Shown here piece by piece: positions 1 through 8,551 of a stretch of 64,000 bases of DNA. The stretch covers positions 1-64,000 of the forward strand of contig JAHFDZ010000001.1 in assembly GCA_023248745.1 (NCBI GenBank). The letters are read 5' to 3'. The DNA is from Myxococcales bacterium (GTDB lineage: Bacteria > Myxococcota_A > Polyangia > Polyangiales > Polyangiaceae). Made by a program: the position numbers and the translations under genes. The notes below the pieces were generated by a model. It made no database searches and was not told the origin of the DNA. It saw only the letters and a list, made by a program, of their open reading frames with translations. Numbering within the stretch: the first letter of the stretch is position 1; every line of letters begins with the position of its first letter.

Positions 1-55
1 CAGCAACGGCCGGCGTCTTCGGATCTGACGGTTCCTGCATGGTGTCGGTTATCGG

Positions 56-140
56 CGGAAGAGAAGGGATTCGAACCCCCGGTAGCTTTCACTACGGCGG
101 TTTTCAAAACCGCTGCCTTAGACCACTCGGCCACTCTTCC
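56..140 (-). tRNA. tRNA-Ser (anticodon UGA)
   Basis: On the minus strand the segment folds as a class II tRNA. The 7-bp acceptor stem GGAAGAG/CTCTTCC is perfect. The anticodon stem GCGGT/ACCGC encloses the loop TTTGAAA, giving anticodon TGA (UGA), which reads UCA/UCR serine codons. A long variable arm (GTAG...CTAC) and a GGTTCGAATCC T-arm follow, as expected for tRNA-Ser. The discriminator base is G and the 3' CCA is not encoded (the next bases are CCG). The gene stands alone. Confidence 0.96.
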
Positions 141-239
141 GCCGACCAGTTTAGCCAAATTGACGCGAGGTGGCACGCAACAAATGGGCATTGCCTTGCA
201 TCCAGGCGTCATCTTCGTTTCTATCGCGAGCGATCACCC

Positions 240-713
240 GTGAAGTCGTCCTCGCGCCTCGCCTCTTTGATCGTTGTCGCGATTGCTCTCAACGTAACGC
301 TTTTGGTGATGCCGCCCAGCACGGCGATGCTCGACGCACGCCTCTTCTATGGGGCTGACGCGGCAGTGTCGTTTCTGACGACCCTCGGTGCGCATGGGCG
401 AACGATGTACTTCATTCACGAGTGCATCGATCTCGTCTTCATTACGACTTACACGTTGCTGCTTCGCGCACTTACGGAGCGGTGGGAGATGCGAAGTGGA
501 GCGCTTGCCTTTTTGATCTTCGCTCCGGCCACCTCGGATTTGCTCGAGACGGTTGGCATCCTTGTGGTGCTCGGAATTCACCCGACGGCGCCACGACTGT
601 TGGCCGGTGCCCTCGGCTACTTCACGCTCTTCAAATGGATCAGCGGCATCGCCGTGGTCGTCGCAATGCTTGGACGCAAGTTTGCTAGACGTGAGCCGCT
701 ACCAAAACGTTAA
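240..713 (+). CDS. Small polytopic membrane protein of unknown function
   Basis: About 157 residues with roughly four hydrophobic segments: near the N-terminus (SLIVVAIALNVTLLVM), in the middle (DLVFITTYTLLL, LAFLIFAPATSDLLE) and at the C-terminus (WISGIAVVVAMLG). The ORF track extends it to position 39, but that extension runs antisense through the tRNA gene, so the GTG at 240 is preferred. Its stop lies two bases from the stop of the convergent P450 gene. I do not recognise a family. Conserved-looking acidic and histidine residues (FIHECIDLV) sit near a membrane segment, but no function can be assigned. Confidence 0.7.
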   Translation: MKSSSRLASLIVVAIALNVTLLVMPPSTAMLDARLFYGADAAVSFLTTLGAHGRTMYFIHECIDLVFITTYTLLLRALTERWEMRSGALAFLIFAPATSDLLETVGILVVLGIHPTAPRLLAGALGYFTLFKWISGIAVVVAMLGRKFARREPLPKR

Positions 714-715
714 AG

Positions 716-2203
716 TCACGACGTCTTCCGTCGCGCAAGCCGCACGAGCAAACCTTCCGGCATCATCGTAAACGAAGATTTCTCTTGCACGGCTTCCGGA
801 TCACACGCTGCAGTCACCCTAAAGTTGCGCGCGAGCATCGACATGGCACTGTGCATTTCCAAAAGCGCAAGGTTGCGTCCTGGACACAACCTTGGCCCGG
901 CGCCGAAAGCCATTGACACTTTCGGTTGGTGCACAGGGCAACGCGTCGCTGCTGAATCGCTGTCACGCATCCATCGCTCTGGCATAAAACGCGCCGGCTC
1001 GCTGAACGCGTCGGCTTGCATGGCCGCATGTCGCGTCAGAACCACTATGGTGGTACTCGAAGGAACCAACACGTCACCGATGACCACGTCTTCGAGCGGC
1101 TGCAAAAGTAAAAATGGCGCAACCGACTTTAGCCGCAAGCACTCCTGAGCAATGCCCTCGAGATACTTGAGCTGCTCGGTGTCTTCGCAAGATCGCAAGC
1201 CCAACGCAGGTGCAAGGACGTTGTCAACTTCGTGAATCAACTTCTCCTGCGCACCTTCGTACATGACGAGTGAATGCACCATCCACGAGAGAGTGTGCGC
1301 CGTTGTGTCTTCGCCCGCTGCGAGCAAGGTGATCACGTTGCCAAAAAGCTCCGCCTCGGTGAGTCTCAAATCCTCAGCGTCGCTCATCTCGGCGGCAATC
1401 ATGGCTTCGAGCAACGACTCGGGCGCTTGGCGCCTCGCCGAATCCGATCGCAGACGCTCGCGCGCCGCTGCAATGATGGGCATCAGCGCGGCAATCAAGT
1501 TGTCCCTCGCGCGCTCTGCAACGCGATCGATTGGGAGTTTTATGTACCTCCAATACGGGAAAGCCGCTGTGACGCGGCGGTTGAGCGCCGGAAACAGCAC
1601 CCGCAAATCGCGTTGAAGCGTGTCCGCGTGACCGTCAATTGTGTTGACATCATGACCGAACGCCAGGAGCACTGTGACGTCGGTCGCAAAGCGCTCAAAC
1701 TCAAGCTGAATGTCAACAACCGCTTGCTCATCGGCGAGACGCAGCCATCGCTGTCTCAGGCGCTCGGCAATCATCTGAAGCTTCGGGAAAAATCGCTTCA
1801 GTTGAGTCGGAACGAACGGCGGCATCATCAACTTTCGATTCCGCTTCCACTGCTCTCCTTCGAAAGCGAAGACCCCTTCAACACCCAGCTCTCCCATGAT
1901 GTCGCTCAATACCTTCGCGCGACGAAACAAATGAGGCCGTTGCTGAAGCACACTCCGAATGATCGCTGCGTCACCGAAGACGGCGAACTGCCGACCCGGC
2001 ATACGAACGCGGTAGGGCTCTCCAATCGATACGAACCACCGCTCAAGATTCTGGTGAAACCGCGAGGGGTTGATCGAGAGTGCCGCGCCAAGAAGGGGCA
2101 GTGAGCGTGGTTCAGGAAGTTGACGAATCGTTCGAAGCCGCGACGCATCTACATGCGACGCGAAAGCAACGCGCGCCTCTCTGCCATCGTCTACGGAGTT
2201 CAT
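716..2203 (-). CDS. Cytochrome P450
   Basis: A 495-residue haem monooxygenase. The signature elements are in order: I-helix oxygen-activation motif AGEDTT at about residue 296, K-helix ExxR (ECLR) at about 354, and the haem-ligand loop FGAGPRLCPG with the cysteine at about 440. The first 30 residues lack a membrane anchor, consistent with a soluble bacterial P450 fed by separate ferredoxin/reductase partners, none of which is in the window. The ORF track starts 117 codons earlier, but that extension overlaps the divergent regulator, so ATG at 2203 is chosen. The substrate cannot be told from sequence; the large I-helix AGxDT set is common in fatty-acid and terpenoid hydroxylases. Confidence 0.93.
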   Translation of the reverse strand: MNSVDDGREARVAFASHVDASRLRTIRQLPEPRSLPLLGAALSINPSRFHQNLERWFVSIGEPYRVRMPGRQFAVFGDAAIIRSVLQQRPHLFRRAKVLSDIMGELGVEGVFAFEGEQWKRNRKLMMPPFVPTQLKRFFPKLQMIAERLRQRWLRLADEQAVVDIQLEFERFATDVTVLLAFGHDVNTIDGHADTLQRDLRVLFPALNRRVTAAFPYWRYIKLPIDRVAERARDNLIAALMPIIAAARERLRSDSARRQAPESLLEAMIAAEMSDAEDLRLTEAELFGNVITLLAAGEDTTAHTLSWMVHSLVMYEGAQEKLIHEVDNVLAPALGLRSCEDTEQLKYLEGIAQECLRLKSVAPFLLLQPLEDVVIGDVLVPSSTTIVVLTRHAAMQADAFSEPARFMPERWMRDSDSAATRCPVHQPKVSMAFGAGPRLCPGRNLALLEMHSAMSMLARNFRVTAACDPEAVQEKSSFTMMPEGLLVRLARRKTS

Positions 2204-2300
2204 TGCACTCACACCAACCGGAGAACGGAGAAGAAGCAATGTCAAATCGCGCCGAAGACGCCACAAAAATAGCGTTCGTCTTCGTTCCTCGCGATACCCT
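2204..2300. promoter_or_regulatory. Divergent promoter region, P450 / NtrC-type regulator
   Basis: A 97-bp gap separates the divergent starts of the P450 and the response regulator, so it must hold promoters for at least one of them. I see no clear -24/-12 (GG-N10-GC) or strong -35/-10 pair. No operator palindrome stands out. Confidence 0.35.
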
Positions 2301-3758
2301 ATGGCAGTGACGTCCCCGCGAATTTTGGTTGTCGAAGATGAGCCAAGCCTGCGCGACATGCTTGCGATTTTTTTTCGTCGCGAGGGCCTTGATGTGCAAC
2401 TGCAAGGCAGCTTCGGACACGGACACGACGCAATTTGCAATGCACCTGAGCCATTCTCGTTGGTGATCACCGACCTCATGATGCCCGACGGCTCTGGCCT
2501 CGATATTGTGACGGCAGCCCGTAACCGAAGCCCTAAGACCGAAGTGATCGTCATGACCGCTCACTCGACCGTTGAAACGGCCATCGACGCGATGAGGCGA
2601 GGCGCATACGATTACATCGGCAAGCCTTTCTCAACGTCAGAACTCAGAGAACTCGTCCGAAAGGCGCTCGAGAAACATAACCTCAGCGAGGAAAATTCGC
2701 GCCTTCGCGCGCAGGTCGAGCGCGAACGACCGAGTCAACTCTACGGTCAATCAAACACGATGCGCGACATCTTCGCGCTGATCGATCGCATCGCCAACAC
2801 ACGTAGCACGGTGCTCATTACTGGCGAGAGCGGGACCGGCAAAGAGCGCATCGCGCGCGCGCTTCACGATCGCAGCGAGCGACGCACGAAGCCATTCTTG
2901 GTTGTCAATTGCGGCGCCATTCCCGAAGCGCTCATGGAGAGCGAGCTGTTCGGTCACGACAAAGGCGCATTCACAGGGGCAACATCTCGAACGCTCGGCA
3001 TCTTTCGCGAAGCCGATGGAGGCACCGTCTTGCTCGACGAAGTTGGCGAACTCCCAACGCCGCTGCAGGTCAAGCTCTTGCGCGTTCTTCAAGAACGCAA
3101 GGTACGAGGCGTCGGCCAAACCACCGAGGTGCCTGTCGACGTTCGCGTGATTGCAGCCACAAACGTCAACGTCGAAGACGAGGTCAAGCAAGGCAAATTC
3201 CGTCAAGACCTCTATTACCGTCTCAACGTGATTCGCATCGTCGTGCCTCCGCTTCGCGATCGCCGAGACGACATCCCCTACTTGGCTGACTATTTCCTAC
3301 AGCGATGCAGCGCCGAACATGGCAAGAGCATTCGCGCTCTTTCGCCAGACGCAATTCGTAGCCTCAACCGTTACAACTTCCCTGGCAATGTGCGAGAGCT
3401 CGAGAATATTATCGAACGCGCGATCATGCTCGCGCAGGGCGCGGTGGTTGGCTTGGGCGACTTACCGGTCGAGGTTGCGGGCACGAGTTCGTTCCCCTCT
3501 CCTTCGCTCGTTCAATTGCCCGACGCAGGTTGCAACCTCGACGAAGTCATGAGCGAGGTCGAACGCAGGCTCGTGCTCGAAGCGCTTGAGCGCAGCGGTG
3601 GCGTGCGCACATCTGCTGCCAAATTGCTCGGTGTGAGCTTACGTAGTCTTCGTTACCGGATGCAAAAGCTGGCGCTTGAAGCGGCAGACGATGGCGAGGA
3701 CGTTCCACCGTCGAGCGCTACCGAACAAAATTTGTCAGGTCTCAAACCCGACGAGTGA
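2301..3758 (+). CDS. pilR: Sigma-54-dependent response regulator, PilR/NtrC family
   Basis: 485 residues in three domains. A receiver domain has the acidic pocket (VEDE), phospho-acceptor Asp58 (VITDLMMP) and switch lysine (GKPF). An AAA+ sigma-54 activator domain has Walker A GESGTGKE at about 175 and the sigma-54-contacting GAFTGA loop at 222-227. A C-terminal Fis-type helix-turn-helix (TSAAKLLGVSLRSLRYRM) follows. This is the architecture of NtrC, PilR and many myxobacterial enhancer-binding proteins. It sits directly upstream of two pilin genes on the same strand, which supports the PilR reading. No sensor kinase (PilS) is adjacent, so the symbol is an inference from neighbourhood. Confidence 0.88.
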   Translation: MAVTSPRILVVEDEPSLRDMLAIFFRREGLDVQLQGSFGHGHDAICNAPEPFSLVITDLMMPDGSGLDIVTAARNRSPKTEVIVMTAHSTVETAIDAMRRGAYDYIGKPFSTSELRELVRKALEKHNLSEENSRLRAQVERERPSQLYGQSNTMRDIFALIDRIANTRSTVLITGESGTGKERIARALHDRSERRTKPFLVVNCGAIPEALMESELFGHDKGAFTGATSRTLGIFREADGGTVLLDEVGELPTPLQVKLLRVLQERKVRGVGQTTEVPVDVRVIAATNVNVEDEVKQGKFRQDLYYRLNVIRIVVPPLRDRRDDIPYLADYFLQRCSAEHGKSIRALSPDAIRSLNRYNFPGNVRELENIIERAIMLAQGAVVGLGDLPVEVAGTSSFPSPSLVQLPDAGCNLDEVMSEVERRLVLEALERSGGVRTSAAKLLGVSLRSLRYRMQKLALEAADDGEDVPPSSATEQNLSGLKPDE

Positions 3759-3829
3759 CGAAAATTGTCCATTGGCTGCCCGTAGTCCGCAGCATGGTTG
3801 CCCTTCTTGTGGAGAAAGGTCGACAATCG

Positions 3830-4438
3830 ATGGGTATGCACGATCGCGACGCCAATGGCACGGCAACTGCTTTAGTAGGCAACGTGACGCGACAACCCGC
3901 AAGAGAGCGTTCACGTGGATTCACGCTGGTCGAATTGATGACCGTCGTGACGATCGTGGGAATTCTCTCGTTGATCGCCGTAGTCGCTTATCGAAGAGTG
4001 ACGGCGTCGGCTCGCATGAGCGAGGCGACCGGCATGATTCACAACACCCGCGCCGCACAGGAGCGCTATCACGCCGAAACTCAAACCTACGCCGACATTT
4101 CGGCCGACCTCGCAAGCACCTATCCCGCGACGGCGCCAGGCGCCTTTCGTACCGGATGGGGAGCTGCGTGCTCAAACTGCAAAGCTGGGATGGACTGGTC
4201 AGTGCTCTCGGTTCGCCCCGATGGCCCTGTTCTATTCGGCTACTCGACCATCTCAGGACAAGCCGGTTCAACACCGCCTTCATTTACCGTGACCGGTAGC
4301 ACCATCACATTCCCCGCTTCTGCGACCGATTGGTACTTGGTCGGCGCGCGAGGTGACTACGACGGAAATGGCGTGGCTTGCCAGTTGTACGGCACCTCGT
4401 ACGGTAGCCAGCTTTTCATCGACCGAGAGGGCGAGTGA
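3830..4438 (+). CDS. Type IV pilin-like protein (class III signal peptide)
   Basis: About 202 residues. The prepilin cleavage site RG|FTLVE with Glu at +5 is followed by the hydrophobic helix LMTVVTIVGILSLIAVVAYRR. ATG 3830 is chosen because GGAGAAAGG lies about ten bases upstream; the ORF-track start at 3755 would give an unusually long leader. The leader is still long for a type IV pilin (about 27 residues). The globular domain has paired cysteines (AACSNC and VACQL) and a C-terminal GDYDGNG loop shared with the next pilin-like genes. It lies 71 bp after pilR and 147 bp before pilA, so it may be a minor pilin or a second major-type pilin. Confidence 0.85.
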   Translation: MGMHDRDANGTATALVGNVTRQPARERSRGFTLVELMTVVTIVGILSLIAVVAYRRVTASARMSEATGMIHNTRAAQERYHAETQTYADISADLASTYPATAPGAFRTGWGAACSNCKAGMDWSVLSVRPDGPVLFGYSTISGQAGSTPPSFTVTGSTITFPASATDWYLVGARGDYDGNGVACQLYGTSYGSQLFIDREGE

Positions 4439-4585
4439 GCAGAGTTTCAACAATTAGAGATTATCTGCGTTTCGAAATGTGACGCATTGTCGATATGGGA
4501 TGCGAAGCGTCTAGAACGCCGTGTTCGCAGGTTAGACAGGTTTAGAAGTAAGAAAGTTACTTGAAAGTCAAGAGGAGAGACCGTC
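4439..4585 (+). promoter_or_regulatory. pilA upstream region with a small inverted repeat
   Basis: This 147-bp gap is AT-richer than its surroundings and probably carries the pilA promoter. A perfect 6-bp inverted repeat AAGTAA-GAAAG-TTACTT lies at 4546-4562, just before the AAGAGGAGAG ribosome-binding site. I could not find a GG-N10-GC sigma-54 element, although myxobacterial pilA genes are commonly sigma-54 dependent. The inverted repeat could be an operator or a 5'-UTR hairpin. Confidence 0.4.
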
Positions 4586-5176
4586 ATGCGCATGATCATT
4601 CGTAATAAAAACAAGGGCTTTACGCTCATCGAGCTCATGATCGTTGTAGCGATCGTCGGCGTCCTCGCCGTCCTCGCCGTCGTCGGCGTCACGAAGTACC
4701 TTGCAAGTGCGAAGACCGCAGAGGCTCGCAACTCGCTCGGCGCCATCGGTAAGGCCGCTGCTCAGTCTCTTGAGCGCGAAGCTTCATCGAACATTGTTCT
4801 CGCCGGTGGCACGACCGCTGCCATCAACCGACGCCTTTGCCTTTCGGCAACGGCTCCCGTTCCAGCGAACGTCACCGACATCGCCGATAAGAAGTACCAA
4901 GCGAACAGTTCGCCAACGACCGACTATAACAAGGACGGCGCCGCCGATCACACCGGCTTCGCGTGCCTCAAGTTCTCGCTGAAGGATCCACAGCGTTACC
5001 AATACAACTACACGTCGGATGCAACCGCCGGAGCGACCGGCTCGGTCATCACGGCAACCGCGATTGGCGATCTCAACGGCAACGCAACGTACTCGACGTT
5101 CCGCTACTTCGGATCGGTTCAGAACGGTACCCTCGCTCTCTCTCCTTCGTACGAAGAGACGAACCCAGACGAGTGA
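4586..5176 (+). CDS. pilA: Type IV major pilin PilA
   Basis: 196 residues, short basic leader MRMIIRNKNKG, then the canonical mature start FTLIELMIVVAIVGVLAVLAVVG with Glu5, processed by the prepilin peptidase PilD. An AGGAGAG ribosome-binding site is ideally placed before ATG 4586. The C-terminal half carries two cysteines (RRLCLS and GFACLKF), a candidate disulfide. It also carries two Asp/Asn-Gly loops (DYNKDG and GDLNGN) that resemble calcium-binding turns. Leader and N-terminal helix match Myxococcus-type PilA. A strong intrinsic terminator follows 50 bp after the stop, consistent with a highly expressed monocistronic message. Confidence 0.9.
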   Translation: MRMIIRNKNKGFTLIELMIVVAIVGVLAVLAVVGVTKYLASAKTAEARNSLGAIGKAAAQSLEREASSNIVLAGGTTAAINRRLCLSATAPVPANVTDIADKKYQANSSPTTDYNKDGAADHTGFACLKFSLKDPQRYQYNYTSDATAGATGSVITATAIGDLNGNATYSTFRYFGSVQNGTLALSPSYEETNPDE

Positions 5177-5192
5177 GCGTCCGACGAATCGA

Positions 5193-6959
5193 GTGAACCA
5201 CTCACCCGTCGTTGCATCTCTATCGGCCCGCGATCGAAAGATTGCGGGTGTTTTTTTTGGCGTCGCTCTTCTCACATACCTAGCGACAAGCGCACACCAC
5301 GTGCTTGGTGGAGACTCGGGAGAGTTTGCGACGCTTGCTGCAACTGGAGGTGTCGCGCATCCGCCGGGATATCCGCTCTATGTGCTCTTGCTCCGCGCGC
5401 TGCGGTGGATTCCAGCGTCTGAGCCCGCACACCGAGCCTCGTTGATCAGCGCGATTACAGGCGCCACAAATTGCGCGCTCCTCTATCGCGCGTCACGAAT
5501 ATGGGGCGCTTCGCAAATAGCAGGCGCAATTGCAACCGTTGCGTTTACATTTTCGCCGCTTGGCTGGAAGCTCTCGACGTGCCCAGAGGTGTTTGCGCTC
5601 AACGCGATGCTCGCGCTCATTCTTGTAAATCTCGTTGCCCAAGTACCTGAAGATCCGCGAGCCGCCCTTCATCACGGCGCAGCGCTTGCGTTCGTTGCTG
5701 GCCTTGGCCTCTCGAACCACCACTCGATCGTGCTCATTGCGCCCATCGGCATTTGCGCATGGATCCAAGCAACGCGAGCGTCAAAGCGACCTCTCGTTAC
5801 TCTTCTGGCTTCGCTGGTTGCGCTGACCGTTGGATTGCTGCCCTATGCGTACCTTGTCTACGCGGCGAGAACTTCGGACCCAGCTGCAACATGGCTTTGG
5901 GGGGAAACCAAAACGCTCGGCGGCCTACTCGCGCACTTTCTTCGGCGCGAATATGGCACGACGCAGCTCGGCATTTCGAACGCCAAGCCTGAAATCGTTG
6001 CTCAATTAGTTACATTTTCAAAAGCTACCTTTATTTCTCTGAGAGGGCTTCCGGTTCTCGCGCTCGTTGGCTTCACGATCGCTTGGAAGCGAGGCCCCAG
6101 GACCTTCTCGTGGCGTTGGTTCATGCTCTTGACGAGTGTTCTCTTGAGCGGGCCTCTCTTCCTCATGCGCTTCAACATTCCGCCACGTGGCATCGGCGAG
6201 GGCATCGCAGAGCGCTTCTATCTGCTTCCCTGGACGTTGTTACTCGTCGCGTGCGCGCATGCGCTTGATGGCCTTGCGATCGAACGACTGCGCCGCGTTC
6301 GATGGTTCATTCCAATCACGCTGGCGATCGCGTTTGGCGTATTGAGCTTCGATTCGGTCCGCGAACATCACCGACCGACAGTCGCTCTCTATGTGCAAAA
6401 TACATTGAATTTTGTAGAGCCCAATACGATTCTCGTTGGCGGCGGTGATCACCGCTTTGGTGGGTTCCTCTATGCCCGCCTTGCACTCGGACAACGAAAG
6501 GACGTTGCGTTCGTCCACGGAACGTTGATGCTCAGCAACTGGTATCCACCTCAAGCCGAAGCACTGGTCGGCCGTACGCTCACTCGCGCCGAGAATCACT
6601 CGCTAAGCGGAGGGCGGCTGATGGGCGAACTGATCTCGACAGGCAGGCCGGTCTATCTCACGGACTGGTTTGTCGACGACTTTCGAAAAACCTTGCCGAC
6701 GTATCCCGTCGGACCGCTCATGCGCGTCGAGCAGTCGCATCGATCCATTCCGCTACCTAGCCAACTTTATGGCGTCAATGACGACATCTATTCACACTTC
6801 CAACTCGAGCCGACGCCACCAAGCAATGCCGATTCGTGGGAAGGCGATATCTTCCGCTCGTACGCGCGGCCATGGAAAACGCTCGCCGATGCGTTCCAAT
6901 CGTCCGACCCCGTGCGAGCAGAAACATGTCGACGAAGGGCTGCCGCGTTCTCCCCTTAG
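5193..6959 (+). CDS. DUF2723-family (TMEM260-like) membrane glycosyltransferase
   Basis: About 588 residues, polytopic. Just after the first membrane segment comes GGDSGEF followed by AHPPGYPLY, the hallmark of DUF2723 proteins, a GT-C fold group whose eukaryotic relative TMEM260 is a protein O-mannosyltransferase. About ten further hydrophobic segments are followed by a soluble C-terminal region. GTG 5193 is used; the ORF track start at 5019 lies inside pilA. The pilA terminator falls within codons about 12-22. Location directly after pilA suggests, but does not prove, that the acceptor is a pilin or another exported protein. Confidence 0.8.
   Translation: MNHSPVVASLSARDRKIAGVFFGVALLTYLATSAHHVLGGDSGEFATLAATGGVAHPPGYPLYVLLLRALRWIPASEPAHRASLISAITGATNCALLYRASRIWGASQIAGAIATVAFTFSPLGWKLSTCPEVFALNAMLALILVNLVAQVPEDPRAALHHGAALAFVAGLGLSNHHSIVLIAPIGICAWIQATRASKRPLVTLLASLVALTVGLLPYAYLVYAARTSDPAATWLWGETKTLGGLLAHFLRREYGTTQLGISNAKPEIVAQLVTFSKATFISLRGLPVLALVGFTIAWKRGPRTFSWRWFMLLTSVLLSGPLFLMRFNIPPRGIGEGIAERFYLLPWTLLLVACAHALDGLAIERLRRVRWFIPITLAIAFGVLSFDSVREHHRPTVALYVQNTLNFVEPNTILVGGGDHRFGGFLYARLALGQRKDVAFVHGTLMLSNWYPPQAEALVGRTLTRAENHSLSGGRLMGELISTGRPVYLTDWFVDDFRKTLPTYPVGPLMRVEQSHRSIPLPSQLYGVNDDIYSHFQLEPTPPSNADSWEGDIFRSYARPWKTLADAFQSSDPVRAETCRRRAAAFSP
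5227..5258 (+). terminator. Intrinsic terminator of pilA
   Basis: CCCGCGATC-GAAA-GATTGCGGG forms a nine-pair stem (one G-T wobble) closed by a GNRA-type loop, followed by TG and then eight T residues. This is a textbook Rho-independent terminator. It lies 50 bp past the pilA stop but inside the predicted coding region of the next gene, whose first membrane helix is encoded across the T-run. Confidence 0.88.
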
Positions 6960-6977
6960 GCGAGTTGCAAGTGTGCG

Positions 6978-8537
6978 ATGATCGCGCGCATGTCCCCTCC
7001 GATCGGCGCAACGTCACCATGGTGGCGAACGCATGCGTCCGCGATTGTTGTGACCCTCGTACTCGCAGCGAGTTACGCCTACTTTGGTCAAGGGGCTGGA
7101 CCGAATCAGAATTCGCGATTCGACCTCGTGCGCGCCATCGTTGAAGAACACAGTTTTTCGATCGACTCATTCGCGGCCAACACGATCGATAAGTCGCAAA
7201 TGGGCAACCACTTCTATTGCGACAAGGCACCTGGCTTATCGCTCGCCGCGGTACCGGCCTACGCAATCTACCGGCTCGTTGCTGGTGCTCCCACGAGCCC
7301 GACTTCGTTCGTCAATGCTCTTTACTGGATCACTTGGCTCACCGTAGGCCTTGCGACCGCTGCGACGGGCGGCCTGCTCACCACGCTTGGATCGCGCCTT
7401 GGTGCATCGAGAGGTTCCTCGATCGTCGCGGCACTTTTGTGGGGCCTTGGCACACCGGCATTTGCATACGCCACGCTCTTTGTCGCGCATCAATGGGTCG
7501 CATTTCTCCTCGTTGTTTCGTTCACCTTGTTGACTTCGCCTGAGCCAAAGCGCCGTTCCATCCTCTTCCTCTCGGCCGGTTTTGCAGCAGGGTTTGCGAC
7601 GATTAGCGAATTTCCGATCGCCATCGCAGCGACGCTTCTTGGCCTCTATGCGGCTCGCAAACATGGCTTGCGTGCGATGCTGCTTTTTGGTGGCGGCGGC
7701 GCAGCACCCATCAGCCTTCTCGGCCTCTACAACGCAAGATGCTTTGGCTCACCCTTTACGCTGGGGTACAGCAAGCTGGCCGCACCCGAATTTCAAAAAG
7801 TGATCAGCCGCGGTTTCTTTGGCATTGCGCTGCCGACAAAGGCCGCACTCTACGGCGTACTTTTCTCAGAGTTCCGTGGGCTCTTGCCGCTATCGCCCTT
7901 CCTAGTCCTCGCGCCGATCGGTTTCTATTTCGCCTGGAGGGAGCGCAATCGACGCCTCGAACTTGGGCTGATCGCAATCCTCGCGCTCACGCTCTACTTG
8001 CTCGTCAGTAGCTACCTTCGCTGGGACGGCGGCGCGTCGATGGGGCCTCGCTACTTTTTGCCGGCTCTTCCATTTGTAGCCCTAATGGTGACAATTTGCT
8101 TCGACCGCGTGATCGCCTTCCGTCCTCCTTGGCATCTCGTGGGAACGGTTTCCGTTGCGATGTTGTGCGTTGCATCGGTATTCATCTGCACGGCGGCTGT
8201 CGCCGTGATGCCAGAATTTCCAGATTGGTTCGCGCCATTGCGGCTCGACGATCAGCCGATTCCTCGACCCGAAGCGCCGCTTCGCGACTTCGTGCTGCCA
8301 TGGTTCTTTATGGGTCGACTCAGCGCAAAGGCATCGTCGCCGACCGGCGGATTGGGACTTGATCACTACGAGCCAGGTCACACGTGGGATGCGTGGAATT
8401 TGGGCGAACGAATGGGCCTGACAGGTCTATCGACTTTGGCACCCCTCATTCTCCTTTGGTGCGCTGGCGCCCTGGCTCTTGGGTGGACACTGCGCAACCA
8501 AGAGCCGAAGGCCGTTCGTCAATCTGCTGAATCATAA
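6978..8537 (+). CDS. Polytopic membrane protein, probable GT-C glycosyltransferase
   Basis: 519 residues with about a dozen hydrophobic segments. The large first extracytoplasmic loop contains NSRFDLVRAIVEEHSFSID and FYCDKAPGLS, which resembles the acidic first loop of ArnT/PMT-like lipid-linked-sugar transferases. It begins 18 bp after the DUF2723 gene, so the two are probably co-transcribed. A conserved MGPRYFLPALPF segment lies in the second half. The exact donor and acceptor are unknown. It ends 14 bp before the convergent glutathione S-transferase gene. Confidence 0.7.
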   Translation: MIARMSPPIGATSPWWRTHASAIVVTLVLAASYAYFGQGAGPNQNSRFDLVRAIVEEHSFSIDSFAANTIDKSQMGNHFYCDKAPGLSLAAVPAYAIYRLVAGAPTSPTSFVNALYWITWLTVGLATAATGGLLTTLGSRLGASRGSSIVAALLWGLGTPAFAYATLFVAHQWVAFLLVVSFTLLTSPEPKRRSILFLSAGFAAGFATISEFPIAIAATLLGLYAARKHGLRAMLLFGGGGAAPISLLGLYNARCFGSPFTLGYSKLAAPEFQKVISRGFFGIALPTKAALYGVLFSEFRGLLPLSPFLVLAPIGFYFAWRERNRRLELGLIAILALTLYLLVSSYLRWDGGASMGPRYFLPALPFVALMVTICFDRVIAFRPPWHLVGTVSVAMLCVASVFICTAAVAVMPEFPDWFAPLRLDDQPIPRPEAPLRDFVLPWFFMGRLSAKASSPTGGLGLDHYEPGHTWDAWNLGERMGLTGLSTLAPLILLWCAGALALGWTLRNQEPKAVRQSAES

Positions 8538-8551
8538 ACCATATTGACTAT

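Noticed and set aside
39-239. N-terminal extension of the small membrane protein ORF
   Set aside because: It runs antisense through the tRNA-Ser gene; its composition does not resemble the membrane protein that follows.
3676-4299. 207-codon plus-strand ORF over the first pilin gene
   Set aside because: Out-of-frame shadow; the pilin frame has a ribosome-binding site, prepilin motif and clean stop.
4439-4585. Sigma-54 promoter upstream of pilA
   Set aside because: Expected because of the adjacent NtrC-type regulator, but no GG-N10-GC element was found in the gap.
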